Source: Dipteris shenzhenensis (Eukaryota > Polypodiophyta > Polypodiopsida > Gleicheniales). From it: DNA of 64,000 bases. The stretch lies in the NCBI GenBank assembly GCA_047967505.1, contig CM106541.1. One strand, written 5' to 3'. Below are positions 60,051 to 64,000 of the stretch, piece after piece. Position 1 is the stretch's first letter; the number at the start of each line of letters is the position of its first letter. The notes beneath the pieces were generated by a model, which worked only from the letters and a program-made list of their open reading frames with translations, had not been told where the DNA came from and did not search any database. A program made the translations under genes and the position numbers.

Positions 60051-60920
60051 AATCCATTCTATAAGTCCCCATATGAGGAGAGCATGGGGGAGTGAACCAT
60101 GGAGTGAAGTGGCTGCTACATGGGCAGCACCTTGGCTGCCATGTGGGCAGCATACATACAACAAAACATGCAAGCATGTGGCTGCCACATGGATAACACA
60201 TGGGCTGCCATGTGGGCAGCAGGTCCAAGGAAGTACTTGGCAGTTTTGAGCTTCCATGGTGGACGACAGGGGTATTGAGCTGCCACGTGGCTGTCTGCGA
60301 TTGGAGAGAGCATGATTGTGCAGGGAAAATAGCCAGGAAACAAGATGATGACATGACACTAATATCAGTAGCAGTACAGGTCTACACAATAGGGTGTATG
60401 GAGCTGTTGTAGGCTGGAAAGGCTTTGGAACATGGTCTAGTAGGAGGCTGAACTGCAAGTCTGCATAGGTGCTTGTCTACAGAAGTGTTTGCGGCTGAAA
60501 CAAGCCCTGGATCAGGTCGGAGGATGTCACGTCAGCCATAATCACAGGAGCTACAGTTGGTTATGGCAAGGTGGGAAACCAAAGGGCTGGACAATGCTTG
60601 CATAAGTGAGACCTAAAGGGTTTGGGTCTAGGGTCATCCCTAGACTCAGGCATTAGTGAGGAGGTACAAAGAGAAGTCCATGGGAGGACTTTGTTGGAAG
60701 GGTCCCTTGGGGGGCGCATGGCACCACAAGGGTTCCTTAGGGGACACATGGCACCACAAGGCTGACCCACTTGGCAAGAATTGGGCATGGGGGAGGATTC
60801 CATTTGGAAGGAGGCCAACGAAAGAGACCACACTCACACAAAAAAGAAGAATCAGGAGACACGGGAATTTGTGGCTGGATGGAAAGGTTGTCAAAACCCT
60901 TTTTGTTTCTTCTTGTCACA
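60051..60920 (+). repeat. LTR of an X-related element in plus orientation
   Basis: CCCCATATGAGGAGAGCATGGGGG and several CTGCCATGTGGGCAGC words match X LTRs in reverse. It ends GTCACA just before a tRNA primer-like site. Left border approximate. Confidence 0.5.
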
Positions 60921-60921
60921 T

Positions 60922-60933
60922 TGGTATCAAGGT
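60922..60933 (+). promoter_or_regulatory. Probable primer-binding site
   Basis: TGGTATCAAGGT after a CA-ending stretch; shares the first nine bases with the Gypsy-G site. Confidence 0.5.
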
Positions 60934-62066
60934 TACGTGGGGAATTAAGTAAGAAATTTTTGAGAGAAGGAATTGAGAATGGCGTTGCCGCTTTGGTGCT
61001 CTCCTCAGTGGTCACGAACAATGCGACGGAGCTCTTTGCTGGCTGGTTTGCTAGATTTGAAGCTCTTGATAGGTCTTGTATACTTTTGTTGGTTTGAGCC
61101 TAGAAACGGGTGTGGTAGCACAGTTTTGTGTTGCTTTGGTGGTTTGGAAGCAACCTGCCCTTCGTCATCCTTCGCACCTTCTACTATGAGCGGGACGAGC
61201 TATTATCAATTGCTGGCATACTTGCTTGATGAAGCCATGGAAGCATTGAAGCTATGATGTGGGAGTTGCCAATAGGTGAGCCACAGAGACTTACACCACC
61301 ATTTGTTGGGCGAATTCGCAGCACTTCCACACATGTAGCTTGAGGACACCAAGTTGCATAAGAGCCCAGCGACTTCGAGATCTCGATTTGTTTGTTGTCA
61401 TCTCTTCTTCTCTTGAGCTATACAAAATTGTGAGTGAGATTCCCCAAGCTCCAAAAAATGGTGGGGTTTTCCAAGTCTTAAACAATGGCATCTCCCGCAG
61501 TAAGCTTCTTGTTGCCATCATCCCCCCCCCCCCCGCTGAGCTTGGATTTGGAAATACAAAGAGTTGCAACTCTTCTCTAACCCGTGACGAAGCAACTTGC
61601 GCATGAAAGAAGATAAAGCCTTTTCCTTTGAAGAAGGCCACGTCATTCTAAGGCTCCAGAACCTTTTAAAAAGCCACATCATTAGTTTTTAAAAAACCCC
61701 CTCTTTCTTTTGTCAAAGGTCCAAGGTCCTTCTCACCCCCTCTTCTCTCCAAGGTTGATTACCCATACGTTTTCAAACTCTTAGCCTCGCCTATTTCAAA
61801 GAAAAAGACCCAAAAGCAAAAGGGACTTTGGAGATCAAGAACGTGGAAAGCGAAAGGGACTTTGGAGGTTGAGATTGAGGAAGGCGAAAGAGCAGGATCG
61901 GGCGAAAGAGCGGGATCGAAAGCATAGATCATGAAGTAAAAAGAGTGCCTCGACTTTGAAAATACATCTAAAGCCTCAAATAAATTTCAAGGAAGTGGGC
62001 ATTGCATTTTTCTCTTCGTTATAAGCTTTTTGCTTTATAATATCTGAAAAATTCTCACTTTAAAAA
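60934..62066. other. Unassigned, possible leader of a plus-strand LTR element
   Basis: Short frames only. A C-run lies at 61524-61535. CGAAAGGGACTTTGGAG-type words repeat at 61817-61870. Confidence 0.35.
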
Positions 62067-62195
62067 ATGACGAGTCCAGAAAGAGATGAAATGATTAGGG
62101 AAAGCGAGGAAAGGGCTAGAAAAGGAAAGGCTATAGTTGAAGAGGAAATAGATGAGGAAACTCATGAGGATACTATGGAAATTGAGGATAAATGA
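62067..62195 (+). CDS. Small ORF, 42 aa, highly charged
   Basis: MTSPERDEMIRESEERARKG, then an acidic tail, stop at 62193. It lies 1.1 kb after a primer-like site, so it may be a gag start cut by Copia-II-2. The word AGGGAAAGCGAGGAAAG occurs inside it (about 62096) and again at 62198 next to the LTR. No domain recognised. Confidence 0.3.
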   Translation: MTSPERDEMIRESEERARKGKAIVEEEIDEETHEDTMEIEDK

Positions 62196-62214
62196 CTAGG
62201 GAAAGCGAGGAAAG

Positions 62215-62493
62215 TGTTGGGAGTTGGAAGCAATGGAAGCGCAAAAATAGAAGCACAATGGAGAAAAACGAGATGCTATAATAGATTGCTGCAAAACTGA
62301 AGTGTGGAGGCTCAAGGGAGAGCCAACATAACAAAACCCTAGGGCTAACTGCCCTAACTAGACTAAGTGTCCTAACTGACCTAGATGGTATATAAAGTAG
62401 CTATACCAATATCCTAATTGACTATAACTAGGCCTACAAGGCTCATACCAAGGTATAAGTGGCATCTATGGATAGCCCATGAGATAGCCTACA
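62215..62493 (-). repeat. 3' LTR of Copia-II-2
   Basis: The minus strand starts TGTAGGCTATC after the polypurine tract (62494-62505). The far end is taken at TGTTGGGAG (62215); this border is uncertain because the other LTR is not in the window. Confidence 0.7.
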
Positions 62494-62629
62494 AACCCCC
62501 CTCCATGGTCTATCCTGGACATGGCTCAGGATACCTAAATATCTAGTGTCATGGTTGCACATGTTCGTCCCGTAGGATATAGGAACCTATGACTATACAG
62601 AGTACAACAGAACAAGTTACAAAAGGTAC

Positions 62630-62671
62630 TAAGTTTAAAGCTTGCCGAAAAGCCTCAAACTTGAAAGGGAC
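62630..62671 (-). pseudogene. Copia-II-2 RNase H C-terminus
   Basis: Encodes KFEAFRQALNLVPFVT; the stop found in Copia-II-1 is replaced by a Cys codon, and the frame runs on to about 62549. Confidence 0.75.
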
Positions 62672-62861
62672 TGAAGGGGGAAGAAGAGCAAGAGGGAGAG
62701 AGTGAGAGAGAGAAGACTCAAGGTGTGCGGGTGTGAAGTGATGAGCCACACCACAAACTCATTTGTTTTTATTAGGATTAGGTTTACCCTATGACTGTCT
62801 TAAGACAGTCATAGGTGTCCTATCTTTAATGAAGGGTTGGCAATGTGCCTTTACCCCAACA
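62672..62861 (-). repeat. 3' LTR of Copia-I-4 (190 bp)
   Basis: The minus strand begins TGTTGGGGTAAAGG and ends CCCCCTTCA. Shorter than the others through losses near TTAAT-GAAGGG and in the CT-rich tail. The palindrome is at 62788-62815. Confidence 0.9.
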
Positions 62862-62960
62862 ACCTCCCACCTAAAGGCCAACGTGCCTAAAGGGGAGAAA
62901 AGAATAAAAATTACAGCAATATACAGTTACTGTATACAAGACCATAAAATAAGAATGGTC

Positions 62961-64000
62961 TCACCCTAATCCCATGATGTGGCGGCAATGTGCAAACCGC
63001 TCTGTAGGCAAGCTCTTAGTGAGCAAATCTGCAGGATTATCATCAGTATGCACTTTCACAAGCTCAAGTCGCTTGTCTTCCAGTACCTCCCTGATGAAAT
63101 GATATTTCACTTCAATGTGCTTGGTCTTCTGATGAAAGACCGGATTCTTTGCCAACATGATAGCACTCTGACTATCACAATGCAAAACTGGCATATCTCC
63201 TGTAATGCCCAAATCTCCCACCAGCCGAGTAAGCCATATTGCTTCCTTGCAAGCCTCAATGGCTGCAACATATTCAGCTTCAGTGGTTGACAGTGCAACA
63301 CATTTCTGCAACCGAGACACCCATGATATAGCACCTCCTGCAAATGTGAAAATATAACCGGTAGTAGACTTCCGGTTATCTGCATTCCCTGCATAGTCTG
63401 AATCTGTAAAACCATGCACCAATGCATCCTGCCTACCATAGCATACGCACAAGTCTTTGGTACCCTTGAGATACCTCAAGACACCTTTCACTGCTTCCCA
63501 GTGCCGCTTGCTTGGATTTGCCATATACCTGCTGATGACTCCTACCGCAAAAGCAATATCCGGACGAGTGGCAACCATGGCATACATCAGAGAACCAACT
63601 GCAGATGCATACGGAACCTTGGCCATTTCAGCCTTATCATCATCTGATCTGGGGCTGTCCTTACTGCTGAGTTTTAAATGTGGAGGCAACGGGGTACTAA
63701 TAGACTTCCCCCCCTCCATTTTAAAGCGCTGCAGTACTTTGTCAATGTATTCTTTCTGTGACAGAAACAAAAATCCCTTGGACCTGTCACGAGTAATCCG
63801 CATGCCAAGAATATGATTTGCATCACCCAAGTCTTTCATGTTAAAAGACTTATGCAGTTGTTTCTTTAAAGCACTAATCTCATGCTGAGATTTACTGGCA
63901 ATAAGCATGTCATCCACATATGGAATGAGTAGCATCAAACTGCCATCCTTTGCCCGTTTGGTGTACAAGCAATGATCGGTCTCACACCTATGATACCCTT
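62961..64000 (-). CDS. Copia-I-4 RT (C-terminal part) and RNase H, partial
   Basis: Open from the window end to the stop at 62961-62963. Shows CETDHCLYTKRAKDG, PYVDDMLIASK (Pro where other copies have Leu before YVDD), DSDYAGN, STTEAEYVAA, DSQSAI and HCRHIMGLG. Very close to the other Copia-I copies. The N-terminal part is outside. Confidence 0.93.
   Translation of the reverse strand, partial: GYHRCETDHCLYTKRAKDGSLMLLIPYVDDMLIASKSQHEISALKKQLHKSFNMKDLGDANHILGMRITRDRSKGFLFLSQKEYIDKVLQRFKMEGGKSISTPLPPHLKLSSKDSPRSDDDKAEMAKVPYASAVGSLMYAMVATRPDIAFAVGVISRYMANPSKRHWEAVKGVLRYLKGTKDLCVCYGRQDALVHGFTDSDYAGNADNRKSTTGYIFTFAGGAISWVSRLQKCVALSTTEAEYVAAIEACKEAIWLTRLVGDLGITGDMPVLHCDSQSAIMLAKNPVFHQKTKHIEVKYHFIREVLEDKRLELVKVHTDDNPADLLTKSLPTERFAHCRHIMGLG

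Larger units (their letters stand above)
62215..62671 (-). mobile_element. Copia-II-2, 3' end, interrupted by Copia-I-4
   Basis: Minus strand: coding end KFEAFRQALNLVPFVT (as KFEVFRHALHLVPFVT in Copia-II-1), spacer, polypurine tract and LTR. The rest would resume beyond Copia-I-4, outside the window. Confidence 0.82.
62672..64000 (-). mobile_element. Copia-I-4, 3' part, runs off the window
   Basis: LTR 62672-62861, polypurine tract 62862-62872, then RNase H and RT reading toward the window end. GGGAC (62667-62671) would be one half of its target duplication. Confidence 0.93.

Noticed and set aside
62093-62214. AGGGAAAGCGAGGAAAG repeated at 62096 and 62198 as a long target duplication
   Set aside because: The copies do not bracket an element; LTR elements here make 5-bp duplications.

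Overview
The window is retrotransposon-dominated DNA from a land-plant nuclear genome. The evidence is plant-type Ty1/copia elements primed by initiator Met-tRNA (TGGTATCAGAGC), a chromodomain-bearing Ty3/gypsy element, two LINE families, GT-AG introns, and no operons or bacterial genes. The species cannot be fixed. A large-genome, TE-rich lineage such as a fern or gymnosperm would fit, but that is inference. Family names below (Copia-I to IV, X, Gypsy-G, LINE-A, LINE-B) are local labels.

Host gene: two in-frame, phase-0 exons with GT/AG borders lie at 17850-18227 and 59505-59591 (+). Read together they resemble a pirin/cupin-like protein without the usual metal-binding histidines. The intron between them would be about 41.3 kb and holds nearly everything else in the window.

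Layout: 1-2282 is the 3' part of Copia-I-1, inserted in a LINE-A copy (2283-3340). 3503-15732 is a decayed gypsy element (Gypsy-G, minus strand). Its chromodomain end was split by Copia-II-1 (4473-8704), and it also carries an inverted solo LTR of its own family (8860-9772). 15733-18522 is intron, a LINE-A fragment and exon 1. 18523-20598 holds a solo X LTR and the start of a truncated plus-strand LTR element. 20599-25009 is Copia-III (minus), carrying a 680-bp hAT-like insertion. 25010-34724 is X, a gag-only element (minus), whose 5' LTR is interrupted by full-length Copia-I-2 (28324-34490). 34725-42244 is LINE-B, interrupted by Copia-IV (35454-39804). 42245-48608 is intact Copia-I-3, with identical 202-bp LTRs, a CTCAC target duplication and a 1369-aa gag-pol. 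48609-58560 is LINE-A copies and fragments. 59505-59591 is exon 2. 59826-62214 is gypsy and LTR debris. 62215-62671 is Copia-II-2, entered by Copia-I-4 (62672-64000, running off the window).

Time order: LINE-A, LINE-B, X and Gypsy-G are old and broken. The four Copia-I copies are the youngest layer, and each sits inside an older element or old repeat. The most unusual sequence signals are a row of small palindromes with covarying stems and mostly UNCG-type loops in the Gypsy-G LTR, a 28-bp perfect palindrome in every Copia-I LTR, and GTACGG-rich leaders shared by three copia families with unrelated LTRs.
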